This document shows positions 47,245 through 57,999 of a stretch of DNA of 64,000 bases, piece after piece. The notes under the pieces were generated by a model. It ran no database searches and was not told the DNA's origin. It saw nothing but the letters and a program-made list of their open reading frames with translations. The stretch comes from Leucophora obtusa (taxonomy: Eukaryota; Arthropoda; Insecta; Diptera; Anthomyiidae). Position numbers and translations under genes: made by a program. The stretch lies in contig OX465299.1 of NCBI GenBank assembly GCA_949987735.1, forward strand, positions 66,149,654 to 66,213,653, in the 5' to 3' direction. The stretch's first letter is position 1. The number at the start of each line of letters is the position of its first letter.

Positions 47245-48436
47245 TAGTCATGAAGAGAGAAAAACGACAAAAAGAGAGTTAACTTATCATTGTATTAGTA
47301 TCATCGATTTTATGGACAAACATCTTATAAATTGTTGCGTGCAACTTGTTTGTCAGCTTTACAGAAAATGAAAAAAATATATACTTAGGTCGTGTTGGTA
47401 CCCCCTTCCCATTTACCACCCATTAATTGATATCGTTTGTCATGTTGTGCTTACTCAACCCTATTTTTGTTAAACCCCACCAAGGATATTGTTGATGTTG
47501 TTGTGTTTTTATTCTAAAAGATTTAGAAAAGCAGATACAAAAAAACCCACCTTGTTTTATACTTTTCTAGTTTAAGTTCATTCTTCCTTTCCTTTGTCCA
47601 TGGTTATGCTTATCACTGTTTTTTTTTTGTTGTTATTCTGTGGTTCAATAGTGTTGGGTTCTTTATCAAGGTCGTTGTTTGGCGTCGCTTTTTTTTTGCT
47701 GTTTTCGTTTTTCTTTGATTCTATTTACAAGTGAATACTTAAGTATTGCCAGGTAATGGTTTTTGTTTAAAGTTATTTCTTATACTATTTCCTTAAAAAG
47801 CCACATTGAGCACTTTCTATGATAATCCGGGTAATTCACACATAATTATTCGTTTTCACATAAAATAATGTGTTGTTGTACAAAAACGAATAATTTTATG
47901 CGGATTCATTTTTCAGAACATCGCCGAATATCTAGAAGATATTGCTACACAACTATAACACTGCTCTACAAAAAAAAAAGATGAATGTTATTGCAGTGGA
48001 TTTAGGATAATTGGGAAGTGCTGAGTATAAATCTGCAACCATTTTGTTCAAATTGGCTCTAGATTTTGCACAATTTGAGAATTCAATTTTCCTGCCGATT
48101 TTTTCAATAAAATATTTATAATTTAGTAACTATAGCTTCGGAAAGAAAACGCTTTACACAGTTTAAGCTTAATTCCGTGCCCTATTTTTCAAACTTAATT
48201 GTGTATCAATATCTCAATTACTTTTCTAAATATAGTCGCTGAAAGAGTTTTTTTTTTTTTTAATTTTAAATATAAGACGAAGTCCGATTTTAAATATTAA
48301 AGCATTTGGAAAGAAAATAGTCCAAAATTTGTATATATCGTCGACCGGCCTGCAAAATGTCACATGTGTTTTTTAATAGATTTTCAGGAAAGCGAAAAAA
48401 CTGTTACAAAATCTACTTTTAAGATATTTTATTGGC
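47245..48436. other. Spacer, no gene recognised
   Basis: No supported feature. T- and A-runs are common, and there is a small hairpin-like stretch near 47,850-47,895 ('cgttttcacataaaataatg'). Confidence 0.45.
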
Positions 48437-48538
48437 ATAATTTAAACAGAAAGTGATATTAATTTATGATCTAGAGTCAAACTAAAAGAACATTCATTTA
48501 CCAAAATAAGAGATCAACTAAACATTCCCCTCATTCAT
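48437..48538. repeat. 102-bp direct repeat, left copy
   Basis: Identical base for base to 48,992-49,093. Starts 'ataatttaaacagaaagtga' and ends 'attcccctcattcat'. It flanks the insertion described below. Confidence 0.95.
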
Positions 48539-48991
48539 CTTAACCACATTGACACGGTGCAAAATATAATATAAATAACATACATTTAAATTTAAATTTA
48601 ACGGTTCGTTGTGATTCAAAAAATCTGTGGTTATCATACAGAGAGTTGAATAGAATCAGCTAAGATATCTTGAGAATTAAGGTTCAAAGCAAAAAAGAGT
48701 AATAATAACAAAGGATAAAAATAGCATTGCTAGATTTCGTTGTTATTAGTCTAAGTTGAGTTGTTGATAACAAATTCGATTTGCTTTCAACTGTCACATA
48801 AGTAGACAATTATGTATTAATTATTAACCCATTCAAAGGCGAATGACACTGATGAGGGCTTTGTAGCGAAAGCCGAAAATACGTATTCTGTTTGCTGGTC
48901 TTATCGAATTCTTTAAAAAAAAAAAAAAAAAAAAAATTTATTCTTTGTAATTTACTTGTAAAAATTGTATCATCTTTCTTTTAATTTGAAA
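48539..48991 (+). mobile_element. 453-bp insertion with hammerhead-like motif and poly-A tract
   Basis: The segment lies between two identical 102-bp copies of target sequence. It starts 'cttaaccacattgacacggt', carries a hammerhead-like motif at about 48,830-48,900, then an A-run of about 24 bases (48,911-48,936), and ends '...cttttaatttgaaa'. No terminal inverted repeats and no coding frame. A retroposed, ribozyme-bearing non-autonomous element (Penelope-related or SINE-like) is the best reading, but a rearrangement that duplicated 102 bp is possible. Confidence 0.6.
48830..48900 (+). ncRNA. Hammerhead-ribozyme-like motif
   Basis: Core CTGATGA at 48,849-48,855, one unpaired G, helix II GGCTTT/AAAGCC with a GTAGCG loop, GAAA at 48,875-48,878, and helix III AAT/ATT with an ACGT loop, followed by C. 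Helix I is weak: ACA (48,846-48,848) pairs with TGT (48,889-48,891), with possible further pairs beyond an internal loop. The extra purine before helix II is also seen in the motif at 42,077. Confidence 0.45.
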
Positions 48992-49093
48992 ATAATTTAA
49001 ACAGAAAGTGATATTAATTTATGATCTAGAGTCAAACTAAAAGAACATTCATTTACCAAAATAAGAGATCAACTAAACATTCCCCTCATTCAT
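48992..49093. repeat. 102-bp direct repeat, right copy
   Basis: Identical to 48,437-48,538. Confidence 0.95.
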
Positions 49094-49115
49094 AAATTAA
49101 TAAAATTTTGAAATA

Positions 49116-49543
49116 AGCTGTGTTTTCGACTTAACTATATCCGTTAACTCAGAAAAAAACTCAAAGTACACTAAAACGTATTTGAGACAAAAACTAACAC
49201 ATTACTTTTCCTATGCACATGAACTTTCAACACGGATAATTATCGACGTTGAAAACTCAACTTTTATACATTTGGACATCTAAAATAACTTCTTCGCGTT
49301 ACTTCCTAAAAAGTTTTGCTGGCGTACGCTCGATTATACGGCGAATATTAAAAACATTAGCTGTTTAAAAGTTTTTTTAGGTGGCCGCAAGCCGATAGCC
49401 TAAGTTTATTATAATTTCAAATTGTAATAATTATTGAAATAAATAAATAATTAAAAAAAATAAAATTTTTTTATACTTCAATCGATAGAAAATATATTTG
49501 CTTTAAATGCTTAACGTTGATAGGTATGAGCGAAAATACGGCT
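49116..49543. mobile_element. MITE family AGCYGTRTTTT, copy 2
   Basis: It starts AGCTGTGTTTTCGACTTAAC and the right end inverts to AGCCGTATTTTCG. It matches 10,736-11,067 with an extra ~90 bases near 49,370-49,470. The flanks do not match here. Confidence 0.7.
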
Positions 49544-50500
49544 TGATTTGAGGAACTCTCATATCTTTTATAAAGTGTATATTTTTTATTTTACAAGATA
49601 CAGAAATATACGTATTCATAAGTTTTATTAACAAAAAAATCTTGCAAAATTTTCTTAAATGGACTTATAAGTAGAATAATATTCGAAAAATCTTAGAAAT
49701 CTGAGAAATAATATCTTTTACGATTGTGTGTTTACGAATACCAAGTATTTAAATATGTAGATCAAGGAATTATTTTAAAATAGCGTCTGACATATAGGGA
49801 AAACTCTATAACAACTCAACTGGCAACACTGTTCTAAAGGATTACTTGTTTCTCCCCCTGTTCCTTTTAACCAGCTTTCAAAATGTTTAGATATTTACAT
49901 GGTTGAATTTTTTTCTTTCTGCAAAAAATTTTCTGTGTTTCTTACCTTGATAAATATATGAAGTGGGTATTTTTGTCTACGGTTCATTAATTTCACTTGT
50001 TGTATTTGTACCATACAACTTCTACCTTTTATTTTTCTCTTTTCCATAAGTATGTAGTTGTTATATTCTCCACCCATTAGGATTTAATTTCTTGTTTTTG
50101 GTTGCTATGGTTTAGACAGTAGTTTTTTTTTACTTTATTCCAATTAAATAAGTTCAAAGGAATTTCCAGAAAAAATAGCACTCTAAGACGCACGTCTATT
50201 GTTAAAATAATAATTAAGTAATTCCTTGAAAGGATTATAAGTGTAGGGGAATTAAAGTTTTAATTAATTTAAAAGATGATAAATTAAAAAAAATATATAA
50301 AAAAGTTTCATTACGAAATGGAGTTTTATTCCACGAAATATCCATTTGGCGTTGCGGTTCCGGCCTGTGGGCTAGATCGAGTGATGTCGAAGCTATTTTG
50401 AAAATTCCCCACTTTTGTTATGAAAATTCCCTTTTTACCCTACATCCAAAAATTTGTTTCCTACGCCAAAATGTATGAAATTTAACAAAACACTACCAGC
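49544..50500. other. Spacer, no gene recognised
   Basis: Mostly AT-rich. 50,335-50,400 is more balanced ('ggcgttgcggttccggcctg') but closed in all frames. The 60-residue minus frame at 49,895 has no motif. Confidence 0.45.
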
Positions 50501-50732
50501 TGTATGTTTAAAGTCTGTAAACAGTTTAATTAAACGTTTCTAAGCTCATTTGGCAAAAACATTATGCATAATTCGTTTAATAACGAGCAATTTAACATCC
50601 TGTTAAAGAAGAGTCAAGCTTAAAATATGTGTTTTATAAAGTTTGAAAATAAAAGTCTCTGTTGAAACCATAAATATTAAATTTGCATTTATTTAACGAC
50701 CTTCTCAAGAGTCATCCACCCAAAACTATGTA

Positions 50733-51592
50733 CAAGGTGGCGCAAAAGTTGTCACCCGATCGATGTTCTTTGACCGTAATTTTTTTTAATAAATAAGAAA
50801 GTTTAGTTTTGCTTTTGGATTGTGTTTATTTGATGTCTAAATTTTTTTTTCATTAAGTAGAAAAAATGATATCGGCCAAGTGGAATTGATGACCATAAGG
50901 ACCCGATTTATGGCATTCTAAATCACTATTGCCATAACTTCCACCGATAGGTTCCCGAAATCCTGACGGATATTCTCTTTGAGGACTTCAAGAGTCTGAG
51001 GCTTGTTGACATAGACTCCTGACTTCAAGAAATCCCACAAAAAGAAGTCTAGAACGGTTAAATCGGGCGATCTTGCCGGCCAGTGCAAATCACCAAAACG
51101 AGAGATTAGGCGACCCGGAAATGCAGCATTCAGAATTTCGATTGTAGGTCGTGCAGTATGCGCCGTTACTCCATCCTATTGGAACCACATGTTTTCAAGT
51201 CTCAATTCGTCCATTTGAGGTAGGAGAAAGTCGTTGAGCATGGCTCTGTAGCGCTCGCCGTTCACAGTAGTCATTTGGCCCGCAGCGTTTTCGAAAAATA
51301 AGGGTGGGAAGTGTAATGGCACTTCGTGTGTTGTACGCGGATTTTCGGTGCCCCAGAAGCGATATTTCTGCTTATTCACTATCCAAATAGGTGGAGATGG
51401 GCCTCGTCGCTCATGATGATTTTTGATGAAAAGTTATTTTCCTCGTGGTCGAGATTCAAGATGGCTTGAGCGTAGGTTACACGCGCTTGGCGGTCAACGG
51501 CTAGCAGCTAATGCACTGTCTGCACTTTGTAAGGGAACATCTTCAAGTCTTTCACCAAAATACTCTGTAAAGGTTGCCGATTAATTGTCTTT
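50733..51592 (-). pseudogene. DD41D-type mariner-like transposase pseudogene, 5'-truncated
   Basis: Minus-strand reading. It begins within RQPLQSILVKDLKMFPYKVQ, then ARVTYAQAILNLDHEENNFS and IIMSDEAHLHL (first Asp). A frameshift leads to NKQKYRFWGTENPRT and VTVNGERYRAMLNDFLLPQM...NMWFQ, a stop in place of Gln, DGVTAHTARPT (second Asp) and RSPDLTVLDFFLWDFLKS (third Asp). 41 residues separate the second Asp from that in VLDFF, the spacing of the DD41D (rosa-like) lineage. The N-terminal HTH region is missing. The 3' end lies at TA|CAAGGTGGCGCAAAAGTT (50,731 onwards). It is inactive through at least three stops, one frameshift and truncation. Confidence 0.85.
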
Positions 51593-51800
51593 CCAACAAA
51601 TCAAAAAACTTGGAAACAATTACATCATTTAAGCCTTTTTTATGAAAGTTTCTCAAATTGGTGTACAAATAAAATAAAAAATAAATTAAACAAAATAGTG
51701 ATGTTGATTTAATCAAAACATATTCGTCATTCGAAGACTTTTAGTATTCGTAGATTTAAATTGTATTTTAAATATAATTTTTCCACTATTCTTAGTTATA

Positions 51801-52967
51801 CGAGGGGTACTATTTATATTTCGAAAACTGGCAACACTAATGTCAATAGCTAAAATCTGGCAACGCCATAATAAAATTTGAAATTTTATAGCATAAACGT
51901 ACTCACAAGGTTTTGATGTACAAGTGCTTTATGTTTTGTTTACAGTGAGTTAAGAAAATCAATTTGGCCAAAAAATGAAAATTTCAAGAGAAGGTTTTCG
52001 TTGGATTATTTTTCACAACTTTCGATGTGGATTATCTGAACAATAATGTGTCGATGAACTCAGTTCTTTGTATGGCGATAAATCACAAACCACAGTATAT
52101 CGCTGGTATAGTGAATTCAATCGTGGTCCTAGTTCGGTCGCGGACGAATTCCGTGAAGGTCGTCCAAAATCGGTTGTTGTGCCACAAAACATTGATGCAG
52201 CGCGTGAACTGATAATGCAAGATCGTCATGTGACATATGGTGAGATAGAGGCATCCTTGCACATTAGTTCCACTTCAATACATTGGATTTTGCATGAACA
52301 CTTAGTTGTAAAAAAATTTGCTCTCGTTGGATACCCCATAATTTATCAATCGCCCAAAAAAAGGCTCGCGTCGATTGGTGTAAGGGAATGATTAAAAAGT
52401 TCGACCGTGGTGCTTCAAAAGACGTGTATAAAATCGTGACAGGTGACGAATCATGGATATATGCGTACGAGCCGGAATCAAAACAGCAATCGACCGTGTG
52501 GGTATTCAAAGAAGAGCGAAATCCAACAAAAGTTGTTCGTGGAAGAAGCACTGCGAAGCAAATGGTCGCCTCATTCTTCTTCAGCCGAATGAAATTCTTC
52601 CGAAAAATTCGTAAAACCAACCGCCAAAGACGAATCATTCTCCATCATGACAATGCGAGCTCTCACGTCAAACAGGTGAATTTTTGACAGTCCTTTTTTG
52701 GCACCCAATGACTTCATCTTGTTCCCGAATATCAAAGGTAAACTGCGTGGTCAACGATTTATGAGCGCCGAAGAAGCAGTTGAAGCGTTCAAAAAGCATG
52801 TTTTGGAGGTGTCTCAAGGGGAATGGAAAAACTGCTATGACAAATGGCTTGAACGAATGCAAAAGTGTATTGATCATCAAGAGGAATATTTTGAAAAACA
52901 ATAAAGCCATTTTCTTTAAAAAGTTTGTTATTATTTGCTATTTCCGAAATATAAATAGTACCCCTCG
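51801..52967 (+). mobile_element. Mariner element with perfect 23-bp ends
   Basis: CGAGGGGTACTATTTATATT plus TCG is perfectly inverted at 52,945-52,967. TA duplications lie at 51,799-51,800 and 52,968-52,969. At 1,167 bp it is a little shorter than a full mariner because of deletions in the transposase. It sits inside repeat B; copy 1 of that repeat shows the site without the insertion. Confidence 0.95.
51975..52903 (+). pseudogene. Mariner (DD34D-type) transposase pseudogene
   Basis: The first ATG gives MKISREGFRWIIFHNFRCGL, then a stop at the 24th codon. The frame continues YGDKSQTTVYRWYSEFNRGP, EFREGRPKSVV, HVTYGEIEASLHISSTSIHW. A frameshift near 52,317 leads to WIPHNLSIAQKKARVDWCKG and IVTGDESWIYAYE (first Asp). 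Then come STAKQMVASFFF, a deletion of about 30 residues, IRKTNRQRRIILHHDNASSH (second Asp), and a second deletion removing the HPPYSPDL-type motif. It ends APNDFILFPNIKGKLRGQRF (third Asp) ... RMQKCIDHQEEYFEKQ. The catalytic residues remain, but their spacing is destroyed and no continuous frame exists. Confidence 0.9.
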
Positions 52968-53067
52968 TATATAAAAATTTTTGTATACATCATGTTTTAA
53001 TTTATTAAAAATTATTGTTATAGATAAAATCTTCAAAACAATGTTAATTGTGTACGATTAAAGTCAC

Positions 53068-53205
53068 ATTCACAATGATGGATTACTCCACTCTGCAGAG
53101 TGGAGTGTACTTATATAGAGATGGCATGATACAAAAAATATGTAAGTGCGAAAAAGAAAGCAACAAAATACACTCTGCAGAGTGGAGTACTCCATCATTG
53201 TGAAT
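53068..53205. mobile_element. 138-bp hairpin MITE with internal CTGCAG palindromes
   Basis: ATTCACAATGATGGA inverted at both ends. Each arm also contains the self-complementary ACTCCACTCTGCAGAGTGGAGT, so each arm can fold alone. Confidence 0.75.
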
Positions 53206-53426
53206 CTGGCTTAACGAGTCAATCGTTTATTAAATTTATGAATCGCTACAAATTTATTTGAAAGTGGTGAGAAATTAAGTAAGGTGTTGCCAGAATAAAA
53301 CAAAAAATTAAAAAACTGTTATTTTACGATTATGCCATGACATTTTTAATAAAGGTTTAATAAGGAAAATGTATGCTTTAGCAATTGTATGCCTTAACGA
53401 AAATTAAGAAAATTTTGTGCATTAGA

Positions 53427-54120
53427 GTCTACAAAGTCAGTATATTTTTTAACTTTTTCTGTTTTTTAAATTAATAGTTTAGAATTAATTTCATGTTTTT
53501 TTTTAATCAGATTTAAGTGAAATAATAATTAGTTGTCGAATAACACCTAAAAGATGTATATATTAAGGTGCAAACACTTGTATGAAAAAATCTCACTCAA
53601 AAGGGCGTTTCCATAGAAATTTGCTGAAATTTTTATAAAACAATTTTTTTTATTAAAATTTGATTAAAATTCTTCTCCTAATTTTAGGCGAATTAGATTG
53701 TTTTAAAAAACACATTAACATACAGAATCAAGGTCATGAATAGTGTTCGGCAAAATTGTACCAAATACCGAAAATTACCCTACAGGAAATTTTTACAAAC
53801 TGTCACCGAACTGGCCCCTATATATGAAATAGAGTGGTCACTTTTACATGACGTTGTCATAGGAGGGGGAAATTGACCCCTTGTGACATGTCACAAGACA
53901 AATCCTAGGACAGGTTACTGAACTCTCACAAAAAAAACAAAGTTCAGGGTTTTTGCTGGGTAGCTCTAATAAATACATACATTCTCTAAAAATGTAACGT
54001 CTATAAGCTTTTCTTTACTGTTTTTGTCACAGTTGTGGATATCGAAATCTCGAGATTTCAATGGAAGTGTAAACGCAACTTTAAGAAATTTTCAATAACA
54101 AATTTCTGTTTCTTCATTGT
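53427..54120. other. Spacer, no gene recognised
   Basis: No supported feature. A lone CCCAG-type end ('tttttgctgggtagctc', 53,952-53,968) may mark a truncated TIR element. Confidence 0.45.
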
Positions 54121-54122
54121 TA

Positions 54123-54675
54123 CCCATCAAAATATTGGTAATGACACCTCATTGCTGTCTGCATTACCAATAATGATATATCATTACCTTTTGCATTATT
54201 TTGTAATATAAAATAATGACTTCCTAATAACGACCTATTGTAGTCATTCCTTTTAAATATAAAATAATGACTTACTCGCAATAGTTGAAATAAGTACTTT
54301 TTACACAGTTAAATTTTATACATTTATATTTATTACATGTAAATATGTTTTGTGTTAAAATTTTTATGACGAGTACTAAAATTACACACTAGCAAAAACT
54401 TTAATTTCTCTGATTGTATTTCCTGAAGCTAATAGTATTTGTGTAACTCCTTATTTTTAAGAATCAAGTAAGCAGTCGGATAACCACTTATAATTCAACT
54501 TTTTCTAGGCATGTTTGTAACCACTTATTATTCAGAATCTCATAACTACTTACTTCTCATAAAAACGATCACGCCAAACAAAAATAATGAGTTTAGACGC
54601 CAAAAAATAAGTTGTGCGGAGCTATGAATTTCTATTATATAACCACTTATTTGGTAATGAAAGATTTTGCTGGGT
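54123..54675. mobile_element. CCCAG-family TIR element, 553 bp
   Basis: It starts TA|CCCATCAAAATATTGGTAAT and ends AAGATTTTGCTGGG|TA. The interior repeats 'aataatgacttac' and 'aaccacttatt' motifs found in related copies. Confidence 0.7.
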
Positions 54676-54688
54676 AAGTTCAAAATAA

Positions 54689-55237
54689 AGGGTTGTTCAA
54701 CAGGGACGCTACAAAAATAGAAAGACAGGGACAGCAAACGACGCCATATTTCTTGCCGCTCTTTTGACATTTCTATTCAGTAAGTTTTGCCATTTCATGA
54801 TGGAAAGATATACGAGCCAACGAGTCGAAATTATTAAAATTTACTACCGAAATTCGGAGTCAGTGGCCTCAACGTTAAGAGCACTACGTCCAATTTATGG
54901 TCGTCATAGTCGTCCTAGCAGATCAACAATTGAGCGTGGGGCTACGTCAAATGTATAGTCTATGCCAACAAGCCAGCGACGATTGATGAACTTCGTACGA
55001 ATATCGAACGTGAAATTGCAGCAGTATCGGACGATTTATGCTTGAAAACCGTCGAAAATTGGGTTCAGCGTCTGGACTTCTGCAAGCGTGACCGTGGTGG
55101 CCATGCAAAAGAGATCGATTTCCATACATAATGGCATCGAACGTACTTTCAAAGGAATAAAGAATTTCATTGATATCCAAAACCGTTTTTGTTTTATTTA
55201 AAAAAAACTTTTGTAGCGCTCTTATTGAAAAACCCTT
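54689..55237 (+). mobile_element. Internally deleted DD41D-type element, both ends present
   Basis: The ends AAGGGTTGTTCAACAGGGAC and (inverted) AAGGGTTTTTCAATAAGAGC, each then followed by GCTACAAAA or an overlapping match, are flanked by TA (54,687-54,688 and 55,238-55,239). The inside retains only the first ~50 and last ~60 codons of a transposase. It starts 12 bp beyond the end of the neighbouring CCCAG element. Confidence 0.9.
54799..55129 (+). pseudogene. Transposase remnant: HTH start fused to C-terminal end
   Basis: M(E)RYTSQRVEIIKIYYRNSE, VASTLRALRPIYGRHSRPSR and STIERGATSNV, then a stop, is the N-terminal helix-turn-helix of a mariner-like family. After a frame change at about 54,958 the reading jumps to YANKPATIDELRTNIEREIA, LCLKTVENWVQRLDFCKRDR and GGHAKEIDFHT followed by a stop, the normal C-terminus. 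The entire catalytic core between them is missing. It could bind ends at most, and the fusion point is out of frame. Confidence 0.85.
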
Positions 55238-55239
55238 TA

Positions 55240-55667
55240 TAAATAGTTACCTTCTTATTAATGAATTGAGTTAATGCAAACTCAATGAAGTTTCGCTGGA
55301 ATTCGCCCACTGAAACTTTTCATTAGATTAATGTAGTTTTTCATGGAATTGCATGAAAATTTAAATTTTAATTATTAAAAGTTTCACATAGCCAATGAAA
55401 AAGTTTCATTAAAATAGTTTCATAAAAATTATGAAGCTTTTTCATAATTTTTATGAAACTATTTTTTTTTTTTTAATTTCCGACAAAATTATAACAAAAA
55501 TCCGTTCGTTCAATTTGAAAATAATTTAAGCTTTCACTTTACATACCAACCCAACAACAAGTTCAAGGTTCTGACGTCACTTTGTAAATAAGTACGAACA
55601 AAAATTATAAAAGAACGATAAAATAGTATGTTTGCATATACAAGAAGTGACCTAAAGTCAACAAATA
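55240..55667. repeat. Spacer with perfect 25-bp-arm hairpin
   Basis: 55,411-55,435 and 55,441-55,465 are perfect inverted repeats ('aaaatagtttcataaaaatt' start) with a 5-base centre. Related 'tgaaactttttcat' motifs surround it and recur at 57,560-57,660. Confidence 0.7.
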
Positions 55668-57963
55668 CACTCAAAAATGTTTGTCAGTTACTACATAACA
55701 ATTTTTTGTGTTGCAATCGGTAGTTGTTGTTTTCAATTATAATTACAGTAGTTAAATACAAAACTATTATCACAGTTATTTAAAAAAAAAAAAACAACAA
55801 ACGAAAGGTTCTCTATTTCATAAGATTTGTTTAAGAGTTATTATATTTGATATTATAATAAACAACTACCGAAACAATATGTTTACGTTCAGATAAAAAA
55901 GTCAGTAAAAAATTTGTAAACAGTTTCCAAACGCACTTAACTATATTTATGCTGGTTTTTAGTACAAATTTGTTTTTAGTAATCATTTTTGCTATTCCTT
56001 TATTTTTACAATAGATGTAAAATAGTTGTAGATTTTTACAATAGTTGATCTTAAGATTGTTAAAATTACTGTTATTTTTTCGGTATTATGATCAAATATG
56101 ACAAATTCCAAATAAAACAACATACAAACAATTGCTTTTACTACTAAAGGAACTTCGGTTAATAATATAATAATAGCTTTTTAAGAAATATGTAATTTTC
56201 GTTGTAATACATAAATAACTAGTAAAAATATTTGAATTTTTTACTCATTACATTATTTGCTTGGGAGTTTATATAAATACAAAAACTTAAATCTACATTA
56301 TGACTAGGGTATTCAATTAATCGGCTTTTTATTTTAATCGATTAATCGTGCAAATAATTATTCGGGTTTTTTACTTAAGCGGTTAATCGAAAAAAATTTT
56401 TAAATTAATCGATTAATCGAAAAATTTTCTGTTAAATAATATACATACACTTGTTGTGTTTTTAATAATTTTATTAAAAAAAAGGAACAAAAATAAATTC
56501 ATAATTGAGACCAGATTTTGTCAATATTTTTATCTTTTCTGTCCCTATTTCACATATTAAAATTTTATACAAATCGGGGAGAACCACACCCAAAAGAAGA
56601 ATATAAAACCCGGTACATTAATTTGTATCTCTTTCGTATGCATTGAATACATAAAAAACGTAAATGTAGGGAGGAATTCCGTTGAGAAATTGTTTTCCCT
56701 CTACGTTTCCGTACCTCCATCCTTTTATTTTATTAATTCAGAGTGCTCACTAAACAAGCTTTATTGCACTGAGCTTTTATTATAATTAATAATTTTAATA
56801 ATCATTAATTACAATAATTATTAATGCTTTCATTTAATATCAACGTTTAAAAAGTCGTAAAAAATAATTAAAAATTTATTATACGTAAATAGATACCACT
56901 ACTTTACTAGATAAGTCACAACAACAGGGTAGTAATTTGGAAGAAGACAAAGCAAACTGTGATAATTTTATATTGTTTCTGTTTTTTCTTTGGGATTTAA
57001 GATGTTTACTAACGCTCCTACTGAAAACATGAAATTCTCATTGAGTTAAAGCTAACAAATATTTCTAGAATTTCTAAAAGGTCGTCCCTTAATTATTTTC
57101 TTAGGCCAGAATGAAATTCGGATAGGTACAAGCCTACAACAAATTTTTGGCATAATTTTTTAAAAAAATTTTAAGGTTTTAGCACATTTACTTTAATAAA
57201 AAATTTATATTTTTTAAACATTTTTGTAATTTTCTACTAATTTCGATTAATCGTATGAAATTATTGAATTATTCGTTATTCGAAATTTGGACATTTTAAA
57301 TTATTCGAACAATTTTTGAGAAAAATTGTTTGATTAATCGAATAACGATTAATCGTTTGAATACCCTTATTATAACCTAGAGAGAACCACTAAAGACAAC
57401 CTGATGATGCATTAATTGTCCATCATTGGTTTTAGGAAAGTTTTTTTTTCATAAGTTTTTTCTCTATTTGTTTTAAAATAAATTGTGAATTGTATTTGGA
57501 ATTTGTCGTAGTTGATCTTAATATCGAACAAAAATAACACTCATTGTAAATTTTCGTATTATTTAAAAAAAGTTTCCTATAAACTGTGAAGCTTTTTCAG
57601 AAAATTTAAACTTCATTAGTTAAGTGAAAAATTTCATTGAAACTCGTCCAAGAAAATGTTCTCTGTGTAGACTGAAGTAAGAATATACTTGTTTAATATC
57701 GAGAGAAAATGTTTATTTTTTAAATAGTTTTTATTAAAATATATTTTTATAACTACGAAAAAATTGACTCTAAAACCGGTAGTTTTTTCTCTTACCAATT
57801 TTGTCAGTTATTTCAAAATGTTTGTAGTCTAATTTTGTGGCTTATTTTTGTGGTAGTTTTAGTTATTGTTACTACATTTGTTACTTATTTTTTAACAATT
57901 AACAGTACAGTACATTTTAACTACATATTTTCGGTAGATTCTGCTGGCAAACTATTTTGAGTG
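55668..57963. mobile_element. TIR element CACTCAAAA with nested hAT-type element
   Basis: The left end is CACTCAAAAATGTTTGTCAG and the right end inverts to CACTCAAAATAGTTTGCCAG. It shares its end with the fragment at 1,007-1,066. The interior is AT-rich without coding frames and is split by 56,305-57,368. Confidence 0.65.
56305..57368. mobile_element. hAT-type element GGGTATTCAA
   Basis: The ends TAGGGTATTCAATTAATCGG and (inverted) AAGGGTATTCAAACGATTAA are flanked by ATTATGAC (56,297-56,304) and ATTATAAC (57,369-57,376), an 8-bp duplication with one mismatch. Subterminal 'cgattaatcg' motifs recur at both ends. No transposase. Confidence 0.8.
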
Positions 57964-57999
57964 CATTAAAAAATGCATTCGTTTTATTTGTTATTGTAG

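Larger units (their letters stand above)
50501..53426. repeat. Dispersed TIR repeat B, copy 2, with two mariner insertions
   Basis: 50,501-50,732, 51,593-51,798 and 52,970-53,426 align in order with copy 1 at 45,519-46,281. Shared sequences include 'catttggcaaaaa.attatgc', 'gggtcatccaccca' and 'caaattggtgtacaaataaa'. The intervening parts are mariner-type elements. A 138-bp hairpin is also present at 53,068-53,205, where copy 1 has none. Confidence 0.8.

Noticed and set aside
57400..57440. Another CTGATGA (57,402) and one on the minus strand near 58,246
   Set aside because: Neither has a helix II followed by GAAA, so there is no hammerhead.
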